64,000 nucleotides of DNA from Sulfurimonas sp. HSL-1716 (GTDB taxonomy: Bacteria; Campylobacterota; Campylobacteria; Campylobacterales; Sulfurimonadaceae). A program made the translations under genes and the position numbers. The first letter of the stretch is position 1. Every line of letters starts with the position of its first letter. Location of the stretch: positions 1,736,001 to 1,800,000 of the forward strand of contig NZ_CP147918.1 of the NCBI RefSeq assembly GCF_039645975.1, in the 5' to 3' direction. A model generated the notes under the pieces. That model worked only from the letters and a program-made list of their open reading frames with translations, made no database searches and had not been told where the DNA came from. Shown here one piece after another: positions 17,506 to 26,297 of the stretch.

Positions 17506-18732
17506 ATGGCTTATGATATTTTGACGCCGCAAAATATTGTCTCTTATATTTTGGCGATCGATTCTTTAAGATCCTTCTTCGGTACGGACGACATCAGTGT
17601 CGATGAGATCGGTGACGGAAACCTTAACTATGTCTATATCTTGAAATCAAAAAAAGACGCTGCCAAAGCTCTAATAGTGAAGCAGGCGGTACCGTACTTA
17701 CGCTGTGTAGGAGAGACTTTTCCGCTGAGCAGAGAACGCATGAACTACGAAATACGGGCTCTAAATACTTTTTATGAACGCTCTCCCGAGTTCATCCCCA
17801 AAATACATTATGCCGATGAGTCGATGAGTCTGGTCGTGATGCAGTATCTGGGCAAACATATCATCCTGCGTCATGGGCTTATGCGGGGTCTGAGATACCC
17901 TAAGCTCGCCGATGACGTATCTACCTATCTTGCCAATGCGCTTTTTTACACCTCTTCGCTTTATCTGCAAAGCGATAAAAAGCGTGAGCTCATAGACCGC
18001 TTCAACAGTAATACCGAGCTGTGCAAACTTACGGAAGATTTCGTTTTTACAACGGCGTACATGGAGCATGAGACCAACGACAACAAGAATGTCAAAGACA
18101 ACCCGTTGGCAGCGGAGCTTTTTGCCGATATGCCTTTTAAAGAGAAGGTCTTATGCCTCAAGTACAAGTTCATGACTCAAAACGATGCCCTTTTACACGG
18201 CGACCTGCATACGGGCTCATTGATGGTCAATCAAGACGAAACTTATGTGATAGACCCTGAGTTCGCCTTTGTAGGACCGTTTGGATTTGACATCGGCGCT
18301 CTGCTTGCAAACTTCGTAAATGCATACATTCACCATACCGTCGTGACTGCCGATACCGATTACCAAAGCTGGCTGCTTGAGAGCATCGATGCACTCTTGG
18401 AAGGCTTTTTACAAAAGTTTTTAAGATTATGGGACCAGACAGAAAGTTCCGCTCTCATCACTCCGGGTTTTTTAGACGATGCGACGCTCAGCTCTTTCAA
18501 AAATGATTTTATCCGCCAGATCCTGCGTGACACTGTAGGGTTTGCAGGATGCAAAATGGCAAGACGCGTCTTCGGCGTGGCAGGCGTAGCGGAGATACGG
18601 GGCATAGAAGACAAAGAAAAACGTGCACAAGCCGAAGCGATGGCGCTGAGTATCGCAAAAAGATTCGTCATGGAGCACGAGAACATCGGATCAACAAAAG
18701 ACATAAGGGATCTCATAACAGATGAACGCTAA
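17506..18732 (+). CDS. mtnK: S-methyl-5-thioribose kinase MtnK
   Basis: It phosphorylates 5-methylthioribose with ATP to 5-methylthioribose-1-phosphate. The fold is APH/choline-kinase-like: nucleotide loop GDGNLNYVY (about 37-45), lysine in LIVKQAVPYLR (about 58-68), catalytic loop HGDLHTGSLMV (about 229-239) and metal-binding DPEFAFVGPFGFDIG (about 247-261). Length 408 is normal. The ATG at 17506 has AAAAAAGGAG five bases upstream; GTG 17500 and TTG 17503 are in frame but overlap that site. It overlaps mtnA by 11 bases. A TATTAT at 17472-17477 may be the -10 element. Confidence 0.94.
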   Translation: MAYDILTPQNIVSYILAIDSLRSFFGTDDISVDEIGDGNLNYVYILKSKKDAAKALIVKQAVPYLRCVGETFPLSRERMNYEIRALNTFYERSPEFIPKIHYADESMSLVVMQYLGKHIILRHGLMRGLRYPKLADDVSTYLANALFYTSSLYLQSDKKRELIDRFNSNTELCKLTEDFVFTTAYMEHETNDNKNVKDNPLAAELFADMPFKEKVLCLKYKFMTQNDALLHGDLHTGSLMVNQDETYVIDPEFAFVGPFGFDIGALLANFVNAYIHHTVVTADTDYQSWLLESIDALLEGFLQKFLRLWDQTESSALITPGFLDDATLSSFKNDFIRQILRDTVGFAGCKMARRVFGVAGVAEIRGIEDKEKRAQAEAMALSIAKRFVMEHENIGSTKDIRDLITDER

Positions 18733-19801
18733 ATACAAAGCTCTTTGGCTTAACGACAACGACAACCTCGAAGTGATCGACCAGACAAAACTTCCCTTTT
18801 CTTACGAGACAAAAGAGCTTGTGACCACCGATGAAGTAGTAAACGCCATCAAAGATATGACCGTCCGCGGAGCGGGCGTCATCGGAAGCGTCGCCGCTTT
18901 TGGCATCTACATGGCGGCAAAAGAGGTAAAAGGCGATTATGAAGCGCTTTTACATAAAGCCTCTCTCATCAGAGATTCTCGCCCTACGGCAGTGAACCTC
19001 ATGTGGGCGGTAGACAGGATGATGCTCCGCCTAAAAGACGCCAAAGACCTCATCGCAAAAGCCAGAGAGGAAGCGGTCCTTTTAAACGATGAAGAAGCGC
19101 AGGAGAGTCAAAAGATAGCAAAATACGGCTGCGAGATCATCGAAGATATCCTAAAAGAGAAAAACAAGACCCGGATCAACATCCTCACCCACTGCAATGC
19201 GGGATGGCTTGCCGTTATCGATGAAGGAACCGCCCTTGCTCCTATCTACGAAGCACACAAAAGAGGCATCGACGTACATGTATGGGTTGATGAGACCCGC
19301 CCCCGCAATCAAGGTGCAAGCCTTACCGCATGGGAACTTACCCAAAGCGGTATTAAACACACCATCATCGCAGACAATACGGGCGGTCATTTGATGCAGC
19401 ACGGTATGGTCGATATGGTCATCACCGGAGCAGACCGCATAAGCGCAAACGGCGATGTGGCCAACAAGATCGGCACCTATCTCAAAGCCTTAGCAGCTTT
19501 TGACAACCAAGTACCTTTTTACGTAGCCATCCCCGCTTCTACTTTTGATCATGAGATCAGAGACGGGGTCAAGGAGATCCCTATCGAGACTAGAAGCGCA
19601 GACGAAGTGAAGTACATGCGCGGAGTCGATAAGAAGGGCGTGCTTCACGAAGTGCTCATCACCCCTGCGCAGAGTCCGGCATTAAACTACGGTTTTGACG
19701 TCACGCCGAGCCGTCTTGTCACGGGTCTCATCACGAACAAAGGTGTCTGCAAAGCGGACTATCAAAGCATCAAAGAAAAATTTAACAGTGACGGAGAGTA
19801 A
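18722..19801 (+). CDS. mtnA: Methylthioribose-1-phosphate isomerase MtnA
   Basis: It converts 5-methylthioribose-1-phosphate to 5-methylthioribulose-1-phosphate; the fold is shared with eIF2B. Signatures are TVRGAGVIGSVAAFG (47-61), ILTHCNAG (154-161) with the catalytic Cys158, and TGADRISANGDVANKIGTY (235-253) with the catalytic Asp238. The length of 359 residues is standard. The gene lies between the kinase and the aldolase, overlapping the former and separated by 3 bases from the latter, so the three form one operon. Confidence 0.96.
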   Translation: MNAKYKALWLNDNDNLEVIDQTKLPFSYETKELVTTDEVVNAIKDMTVRGAGVIGSVAAFGIYMAAKEVKGDYEALLHKASLIRDSRPTAVNLMWAVDRMMLRLKDAKDLIAKAREEAVLLNDEEAQESQKIAKYGCEIIEDILKEKNKTRINILTHCNAGWLAVIDEGTALAPIYEAHKRGIDVHVWVDETRPRNQGASLTAWELTQSGIKHTIIADNTGGHLMQHGMVDMVITGADRISANGDVANKIGTYLKALAAFDNQVPFYVAIPASTFDHEIRDGVKEIPIETRSADEVKYMRGVDKKGVLHEVLITPAQSPALNYGFDVTPSRLVTGLITNKGVCKADYQSIKEKFNSDGE

Positions 19802-19804
19802 ACA

Positions 19805-21766
19805 TTGAAAAGTCTATATAACGAATCAGAAGCAGCGAGTTTTAAAAGCGACCTCGACTTACGTGTCTACACGTCGCGTCTTTTAGGACGCGATCCTTCG
19901 CTTGTTTTACATGGCGGAGGAAACACCTCGGTAAAATCTGCGGTCACGAACCTGTTCGGCGAAACGGAAGATATCCTCTATGTAAAAGGAAGCGGCTGGG
20001 ATCTCGCTACCATAGAAGCTGCAGGTTTTGCACCGGTAAAGATGGATATGCTCTTAAAAATGGCAAAGCTCGACTATCTCAGCGACAGCGACATGGTAAA
20101 GTATCAGCGTGCCGCTATGATCGATCCTTCCGCGCCGAACCCTTCGGTGGAGGCTATCTTGCATGCCATCATCCCGTTTAAATATGTGGACCATACCCAT
20201 GCCGATGCGGTAGTGACTATTACAAATACCGCGGATGGCGAAGCACGCATCAAAGAACTCTACGGTAAAAAGGTCTTGGTCATCCCTTACATCATGCCGG
20301 GATTCGTTCTCGCGCAGCTTGTCTACCGCATGACAAAAGATATAGACTGGAACGAGCTGGAGGGCATGGTACTTTTCAACCATGGACTCTTCACTTTTGC
20401 CGATGACGCAAAAAGCTCTTACGAAAAAAGTATCGAGCTCGTAGACAAAGCGGAACAATATCTTCAGCAAAAAGGTGCCACGCTCACACTCGATGAAACG
20501 AAACCGGACGTTGACCCGCTCAAGATCGCCACTTTAAGAAAAGAGATATCCTCACTCAAAGGTCATGCGACCATAGTCAAACTAAGCACCTCCGCAGCGG
20601 CTGTCACCTTTGCAAAGACAGACGTAGAAAAGATCGCGCAAAGAGGCCCGCTCACACCAGATCATGTCATCCGCACAAAGAGGATTCCCGCTATCTTAAA
20701 AGAGAATTTTAAAAACGAATTGGCGGATTACGTAGCATCTTACATAAACTACTACGAATCTTACAAAAAAGACGAGATCTGTCTCAACCCTGCTCCGAAC
20801 TTTGCTATATACAAAGATATAGGAGCCGTGTCGTTCGGAAAGAACATCCAAGAAGCAGATATCATTGACGATATCTCCCAGCATACCTTCAAAGCGATCT
20901 TAAAAGCGGAAAAACTCGGCGGCTACAAAGCGCTTGATGCCGCGAAGATCTTTGAAGTGGAGTACTGGGAACTCGAACAGGCAAAACTCAAAAAAGGAGG
21001 CGGTGCTCCGGAGTTTAGCGGAAAAATCGCTATCGTCACCGGAGCTGCGAGCGGTATCGGCGCTGCATGCGCAAAGATGCTCCAAAGTAAAGGAGCTGCC
21101 GTCGTCGCTTTAGACATCAACCCTGACGTGGCAAAAACATTTAACTCTAAAGACGCTGTAGGTATCGTCTGCGACCTCACGAACGAAGCCGACATTCAAA
21201 ATGCCGTGAGCAGCACCGTAGCAAAATTCGGCGGACTGGATATCGTAGTAAGCAATGCCGGTATCTTTACGCCGAGTGAGACTCTGGACGTACTAAGTGA
21301 GAGCAACTGGGAAAAAAGCATGAGCATCAATCTTACCGCCCATCAAAAGCTTTTGAAAGTCACCGCACCGTTCTTAAAGCTCGGCATAGACCCTGCCATC
21401 GTCATGGTCGCAAGCAAGAATTTTCCGGCTCCGGGAAAAGGCGCCGCTGCATACTCCGTCGCAAAAGCCGGTCAGACACAGCTTGCGCGTATCGCGGCAC
21501 TGGAACTCGGTGATTACGGCGTGCGCGTCAATACACTTCATCCTCATGCAGTTTTTGATACGGCTATCTGGACGGACGAAGTCCTTCAAAAAAGAGCCGA
21601 GGCTTACGGCATGACGGTAGAGCAATACAAAACGAACAACGTTCTCAAAACGGAAATAAGATCTGCGGACGTTGCAAGACTCGTCTGCGCCATGGCTGGC
21701 GATGTCTTTGGCAAGACTACGGGCGCACAAGTAGCCATAGACGGCGGGAGCGACCGTATCATATAA
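19805..21766 (+). CDS. Bifunctional class II aldolase / short-chain dehydrogenase
   Basis: Two enzymes are fused. Residues 1-230 are a class II aldolase: HGGGNTSVK (36-44), Glu116, the zinc ligands His130 and His132 (DHTHAD) and His193 (FNHGLF). After a linker of about 170 residues comes a short-chain dehydrogenase: TGAASGIG (412-419), SNAG (483-486), Ser537, Tyr550 and Lys554. This is the architecture of RhaD/YuxG-like proteins. After mtnK and mtnA the likely substrate is methylthioribulose-1-phosphate (or 5-deoxyribulose-1-phosphate), cleaved to DHAP and an aldehyde that the fused dehydrogenase may reduce or oxidise. The start is TTG, preceded by GGAGAG. Substrate is inferred from context. 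Confidence 0.88.
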   Translation: MKSLYNESEAASFKSDLDLRVYTSRLLGRDPSLVLHGGGNTSVKSAVTNLFGETEDILYVKGSGWDLATIEAAGFAPVKMDMLLKMAKLDYLSDSDMVKYQRAAMIDPSAPNPSVEAILHAIIPFKYVDHTHADAVVTITNTADGEARIKELYGKKVLVIPYIMPGFVLAQLVYRMTKDIDWNELEGMVLFNHGLFTFADDAKSSYEKSIELVDKAEQYLQQKGATLTLDETKPDVDPLKIATLRKEISSLKGHATIVKLSTSAAAVTFAKTDVEKIAQRGPLTPDHVIRTKRIPAILKENFKNELADYVASYINYYESYKKDEICLNPAPNFAIYKDIGAVSFGKNIQEADIIDDISQHTFKAILKAEKLGGYKALDAAKIFEVEYWELEQAKLKKGGGAPEFSGKIAIVTGAASGIGAACAKMLQSKGAAVVALDINPDVAKTFNSKDAVGIVCDLTNEADIQNAVSSTVAKFGGLDIVVSNAGIFTPSETLDVLSESNWEKSMSINLTAHQKLLKVTAPFLKLGIDPAIVMVASKNFPAPGKGAAAYSVAKAGQTQLARIAALELGDYGVRVNTLHPHAVFDTAIWTDEVLQKRAEAYGMTVEQYKTNNVLKTEIRSADVARLVCAMAGDVFGKTTGAQVAIDGGSDRII

Positions 21767-21785
21767 CAGACCCCTCTTTATAAAC

Positions 21786-21815
21786 CCCGCAGGCAAAACT
21801 CTTTTGTCCTACGGG
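21786..21815 (+). other. Stem-loop after the mtn operon
   Basis: CCCGCAGG and CCTACGGG pair with one G-T position, extended inward by CAAAA/TTTTG with one unpaired base, around a three-base loop. It begins 20 bases after the aldolase stop. There is no T-run behind it, so it may stabilise the 3' end rather than terminate on its own. Confidence 0.4.
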
Positions 21816-21970
21816 AAACAAACCCTGCAAAAATCTTCGTCTATACCCCTCATTAATTCCTTAATTGATAATTATTCTCTTAGAAAATAATTTATTTACC
21901 AAAATCATGATACTATATAAAATCACAAAGTATAACTAAAAAAAATTATTTGTCTTGAAAATGGAATGAA

Positions 21971-23818
21971 ATGTCTCTAAAACGCTTGTCTTTTGATTTT
22001 TTCTTTTTCTTGTTACTCTTTGTTTCTCTTTCCGCCAAAATTTATGCCTTTCCCATCACCGATGTCAGAAATCTTAGCAAACCTCAGGAACTTTACGGGC
22101 CTTGGGCTTATACACCGACTATCGTAGCCAAGAGTGATGATAATCGTCTCAACAAGCAGCAGATGCTCCTCCCAAAATTTGTCGAATCAATCCTCAAAAG
22201 CTCCAAAGGGGCTTTTACTTTTGCCATAAAGCTCAAAACTACTCCAAACAAACCCTTGTCGATAAACTTGAGACAGCCCTTTAGCATCTGGAAACTGTAT
22301 GTAGACGGAAAGCTCGCAGGATCTTCGGGAAAATTCAATACTGCACAAAATATCTACAAGGCACAAGCCTACTACCCGATCGTCAGCTTCACGCCAAAAA
22401 CAACGACCACGACGCTGATGCTTTATCTGGCAAATGCGCAGCATCAGCACATCGGATTTTATGAAGTACCCGTCATTGCACCAAAAGGGATGCTGGAACA
22501 ACAACGCCTTTTGGCGATATACATACAGCTTGTCATCACTGCGATACTTTGTTCCTTCGCCATATATCATATAGGTCTTTTTTTGGCATGGAGGCAGGAT
22601 AAAGCACCTTTATGGTTTGGTCTTTTAAGCTTCTCGCTTGCATTGCGGGCCGCAGTGACCGGAGAAAAGGTATTATTGCAGTTCTTCCCCTATATCTCCT
22701 GGGAGACACTGCTTCGGCTGGAGTATGTCAGCGGCTATATAGCGCTTCCGCTCTTTGTGCTGTATATCGGTTCTCTTTATCCCAAACAAACATCAAAGAG
22801 TGCCGAGCGCGTTTATCTGGCGACGGGAGCTTTGTTCTTAAGCTTTGCCCTTTTCTTTCCGACTATATTTTTTACCTCCACGCTACAAACTTATGAGATC
22901 CTCGTGATCACGTTTATCTTTTACACCGTGTGGATACTGTTTCAATCTTACCGCTCCAAAGAGAAAGGCTCATCTTTGGCATTGGGCGCATTTTTGATAT
23001 TTAGCGCCGCGGTCATTCATGACCTTTTGATGTTTGAGAACATCATCAGATCATCGAGCGATCTGATGCCGTATGGTTTTTCCGTCTATCTCTTGGCTCA
23101 AGCCGTCATCTTGCTGCTGCGGTATGCCGACGCATTCCGGCTCATCGAGTCACATACCGGAAACTTGGAAAAACTCATAGCCGACAGAACATCCAAACTG
23201 CGTAATCTTGTCTCACAGCGCGAACTGCTGCTGCGTGAACTCACACACCGAGTCAAAAACAATCTGCAGCTTATTTTGGGGTTTTTATGGATACAGCGCA
23301 AAGAAGCCAACGAAGATATGAATGCAAGTCTAAGGACATTGGAATCACAGGTAAAGGCGATCTCTTCAGTGCATGAAGCCCTGTGTACGCAGTCAAACAT
23401 CAATGCGATCGAGATGAACAACTATATTCACAGAGTGGTCTCCTCGCTTCAACAGCTCTACCCAGATCTTACGATCATTTTCAACGAAGACATTCCCATC
23501 TTTATCGAAACCGATCATGCCGTATCTCTTGGACTTATCGTAAATGAATTGATCGCCAACCATATCAAGTATGCCGATCTTAATACTGCACGAGCAATTA
23601 TTTTACAGACTACTCAGACAACGGATCAAGAGGTGGTACTTTCCTACAACGACGGTATCGATCACAGTCATTATTTTTCACAGGCGGAAGAGATACTCTT
23701 CGGTCTTCCGAAATTCGGCTGGTCTATGATCAAAAAGTTTATCAAACAGATGAACGCTTCGATCGCAATCCATTCCGATCATATAAAGATATCCTTTGCC
23801 GCAAGCGAGACGTTATGA
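21971..23818 (+). CDS. Membrane histidine kinase with 7TMR-DISM sensor
   Basis: A signal-anchored N-terminus is followed by an extracytoplasmic beta-sandwich (about 30-170; PFSIWKLYVDGKLAGSSGKF, the 7TMR-DISMED2 pattern), seven membrane helices (about 180-390, 7TMR-DISM_7TM), a coiled linker, and a HisKA_2-type phosphorylation helix with RELTHRVKNNLQLI, where His426 is the phosphate acceptor. The ATPase domain has GLIVNELIANHIKYA as N box; the later glycine motifs are weak (YNDGIDHS, FGWSMIKKFI). Ligand is unknown; DISMED2 domains are thought to bind carbohydrate-like ligands. The stop overlaps the start of the regulator gene (ATGA), which is its probable partner. Confidence 0.87.
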   Translation: MSLKRLSFDFFFFLLLFVSLSAKIYAFPITDVRNLSKPQELYGPWAYTPTIVAKSDDNRLNKQQMLLPKFVESILKSSKGAFTFAIKLKTTPNKPLSINLRQPFSIWKLYVDGKLAGSSGKFNTAQNIYKAQAYYPIVSFTPKTTTTTLMLYLANAQHQHIGFYEVPVIAPKGMLEQQRLLAIYIQLVITAILCSFAIYHIGLFLAWRQDKAPLWFGLLSFSLALRAAVTGEKVLLQFFPYISWETLLRLEYVSGYIALPLFVLYIGSLYPKQTSKSAERVYLATGALFLSFALFFPTIFFTSTLQTYEILVITFIFYTVWILFQSYRSKEKGSSLALGAFLIFSAAVIHDLLMFENIIRSSSDLMPYGFSVYLLAQAVILLLRYADAFRLIESHTGNLEKLIADRTSKLRNLVSQRELLLRELTHRVKNNLQLILGFLWIQRKEANEDMNASLRTLESQVKAISSVHEALCTQSNINAIEMNNYIHRVVSSLQQLYPDLTIIFNEDIPIFIETDHAVSLGLIVNELIANHIKYADLNTARAIILQTTQTTDQEVVLSYNDGIDHSHYFSQAEEILFGLPKFGWSMIKKFIKQMNASIAIHSDHIKISFAASETL

Positions 23819-24465
23819 TACGGCTGCTCATTATTGAAGACGAATGGATCGTTGCCAACTTTATCGCAGATGTCGCCATAAGCCAGCATTGCCGAGTCGC
23901 TGCTATCGTCGAGAGCTATCAAAAAGCCAAAGAATTTCTATTTGATAATGATGTCGACTGCGCCATTGTGGATATAAACCTTAAAGGTCCCAGACATGGT
24001 ATCGACGTGGCTCATATGCTCAACGAAAAAAAGATCAACTTCTTGTTTTTAACCGCGTACAAAGACAAAGATACCATCAAAGAAGCCACAGGGCTAAAAC
24101 CTCTTTCATACCTCATCAAACCGGCATCGGAGGAGGAGATCATCGCTGCCTTATCGATAGCCAAAAATAATCATGCAAGCACACCTCCTCCGACAGCGCT
24201 TCCTTTCTCCGTCGATGCCCACGGGATGATCTTACACAAGGGTGAGATCATCCCATTATCGGGCTATGAAAGAATTGTTTTTGCCATATTGATAAAGAAT
24301 TATCGTTCCATCGTTCCCCGCGAAACTTTCTTTGAGATGCTCTGGGAACATGCCGACGACATAAACGACGGAACACTGCGTAACATAATCTTCAAATTGA
24401 GAAAAAGGTTTGATCTGCAAATAGAGAGTGTAAGAAATATAGGTTATTCTTTAATTTCATTTTGA
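23815..24465 (+). CDS. Response regulator with winged-helix output domain
   Basis: A receiver domain (1-120) has the acidic pair Glu8-Asp9, phosphoacceptor Asp53 (CAIVDINLKG), Thr (FLTAYKD) and Lys (YLIKPAS). Residues about 130-216 form an OmpR-type winged helix: LSGYERIVFAILIKNYRSIVPRETFFEMLW, then GTLRNIIFKLRKRF and the wing RNIGYSLISF. It is translationally coupled to the 7TM kinase and therefore its likely target. Its regulon cannot be read from the sequence. The 3' end overlaps the end of the HD-GYP gene on the other strand by 9 bases. Confidence 0.92.
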   Translation: MIRLLIIEDEWIVANFIADVAISQHCRVAAIVESYQKAKEFLFDNDVDCAIVDINLKGPRHGIDVAHMLNEKKINFLFLTAYKDKDTIKEATGLKPLSYLIKPASEEEIIAALSIAKNNHASTPPPTALPFSVDAHGMILHKGEIIPLSGYERIVFAILIKNYRSIVPRETFFEMLWEHADDINDGTLRNIIFKLRKRFDLQIESVRNIGYSLISF

Positions 24466-26286
24466 TGTGAGAGCACTCTCCTGTTCGACATCTCGATAGG
24501 TATCTCGTATAAGCAGGAACTTCTCGATGTTGTTTAAAAATATATCTACGAGCACCGGATCGAAATGCTTGCTTTTCTCCTCTTTTAAAAAATCGATTAT
24601 CTTCTCAAGCTTCCATGCTTTTTTATAGACTCTGTCTGTTCCAAGCGCATCAAATACGTCAGCAATCGCCGTCAATCTCCCTTCTATAGGGATATCCTCA
24701 CCCGCCAAATTGTTCGGGTAACCGTTTCCGTCATATCTTTCATGATGTGAATAGGCTATGGTAGCGGCGGTCTTTAATATGTTACGCTTGGAATATTTTA
24801 ACATCTCATACCCTATCGTACTATGGGTCTTGACGATCTCGAACTCCTCTTTTGTCAGTTTTCCCGGTTTGTTGAGTATGCTCTCTGGAATACCGATCTT
24901 ACCTATATCATGCATCGGCGAAGCCTGTTTTATAGTACTTGCCTGCTTTTCGCTCAGCCCTGCAAGTTTTGCCAAGATATAGGAGTATTCTGCAACTCTT
25001 TTTACATGGAGTCCCGTCTCTTTCGAGCGGGTCTCTCCGATAGTGCCCATAGTCAAGATAACCTCTTTTTGGGTATCTATGATCTCCTCGTTAAGATTCA
25101 CTATCTCGGTGACGTCATGCATGATCTGCAAATACTCCGTAACGTTTGAATGCCTGTCGACAATAGGATAAAAAAATGTTGTCATATGGAGTTTACGGCC
25201 GTCTTTTGTGATGTTTGTCAGCAGTTTTGTAACCGTTTTTTTGTTTTTGACCTCCTCTTTTATATTCTCGCAATCAAGCATAAGTCTGTGTTTTTCATCT
25301 CTAAGCTGGCTGCAGTCCTGACCAATGAGATCTTGAATCTGATATCCCATAAGCTCGCAGAATCTTGCATTCGCATAGGTGATGATATTGTTCGTATCCG
25401 TTTTCAGTATAGCCGTAACAAAACTGATAGCTTCTTCATACTGCCGCATATAGTTCATATTTTCTTCGAGGTTTCGACTTGTAGTGCTGAGTTCGTCTTT
25501 GAGCAGGTCTTTGTACTGTTCGAGTTCGGTTATATCGTATCTTAAAGCGATATATTCTATGACGTTTCCATGATCGTCAAGAACGGGATTGACTATAGTG
25601 TCCACATAGTAATAGCCTCCGTTTTTTTTGAGATTTTTTACTTTTCCCACCCAGGGCCTGCCGGCTTTTATGGTCCCCCAAAGATTTTCAAAAGCGCTTG
25701 TAGGCATATCGGGATGACGTATTATGTTATGCGGTTTGCCGATAAGCTCTTCCTGCGTATATCCGGATATCTCGCAGAATTTGTCGTTGGCGTATGTGAT
25801 GATCCCGCGCTTATCGGTTTTGGAGACGACAGCGCTTCTGTCCACTATGTTTTTATACTGTTCAAGCAGTTGCTGCTTCTCTTTGTTCTCCATGGTTTTT
25901 TTGACAAGTTTCGCCCAGAGAGAAAGCTTAAGCATGAAAGATTTCGGTTCGATCGGTTTGCTGATATAATCTGCCACTCCAAGATCGGACCATTTCGTTA
26001 TATGGTCGATGCTGTGCCCGCTCAGAAGAATGATAGGTATCTCTTTGTTCAATTCATCATCATGAATCCGTTTGATTATGTCATGAGCGTCTGTGTAGGG
26101 TATGTTTGTATCAAAGAGTATGATATCGGGGCGTTTTTGTTTTATCATCTTCATAACGCTCAAGCTGTCGCCTGCGGCACGTACACTATACTCATCCTGC
26201 AGCAGATCGACAACGGCGTGTATATCGACCTCTTCATTGTCTATGATCAAGATGTCAAGTTTGCTGTTGTCGTCTGTCACTATCAT
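24457..26286 (-). CDS. Receiver-PAS-PAS-HD-GYP protein (predicted c-di-GMP phosphodiesterase)
   Basis: About 609 residues from ATG 26286 (AAGG eight bases upstream; GTG 26301 is the alternative). Order: receiver with Asp in ILFDTNIPYTD; PAS 1 with GIITYANDKFCEISGYTQEELIG and the NIIRHPDMP motif; PAS 2 with NIITYANARFCELMGYQ; HD-GYP domain with HDIGKIGIP and HHERYDGNGYP, both intact. HD-GYP proteins hydrolyse c-di-GMP. It is the third gene of the cetB/cetA-like operon; a possible GTG start overlaps the receptor stop. PAS 1 shares its motif with the CetB-like protein, which suggests a common redox or flavin signal (inference). Confidence 0.92.
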   Translation of the reverse strand: MIVTDDNSKLDILIIDNEEVDIHAVVDLLQDEYSVRAAGDSLSVMKMIKQKRPDIILFDTNIPYTDAHDIIKRIHDDELNKEIPIILLSGHSIDHITKWSDLGVADYISKPIEPKSFMLKLSLWAKLVKKTMENKEKQQLLEQYKNIVDRSAVVSKTDKRGIITYANDKFCEISGYTQEELIGKPHNIIRHPDMPTSAFENLWGTIKAGRPWVGKVKNLKKNGGYYYVDTIVNPVLDDHGNVIEYIALRYDITELEQYKDLLKDELSTTSRNLEENMNYMRQYEEAISFVTAILKTDTNNIITYANARFCELMGYQIQDLIGQDCSQLRDEKHRLMLDCENIKEEVKNKKTVTKLLTNITKDGRKLHMTTFFYPIVDRHSNVTEYLQIMHDVTEIVNLNEEIIDTQKEVILTMGTIGETRSKETGLHVKRVAEYSYILAKLAGLSEKQASTIKQASPMHDIGKIGIPESILNKPGKLTKEEFEIVKTHSTIGYEMLKYSKRNILKTAATIAYSHHERYDGNGYPNNLAGEDIPIEGRLTAIADVFDALGTDRVYKKAWKLEKIIDFLKEEKSKHFDPVLVDIFLNNIEKFLLIRDTYRDVEQESALTSK

Positions 26287-26297
26287 ATCACATACCT

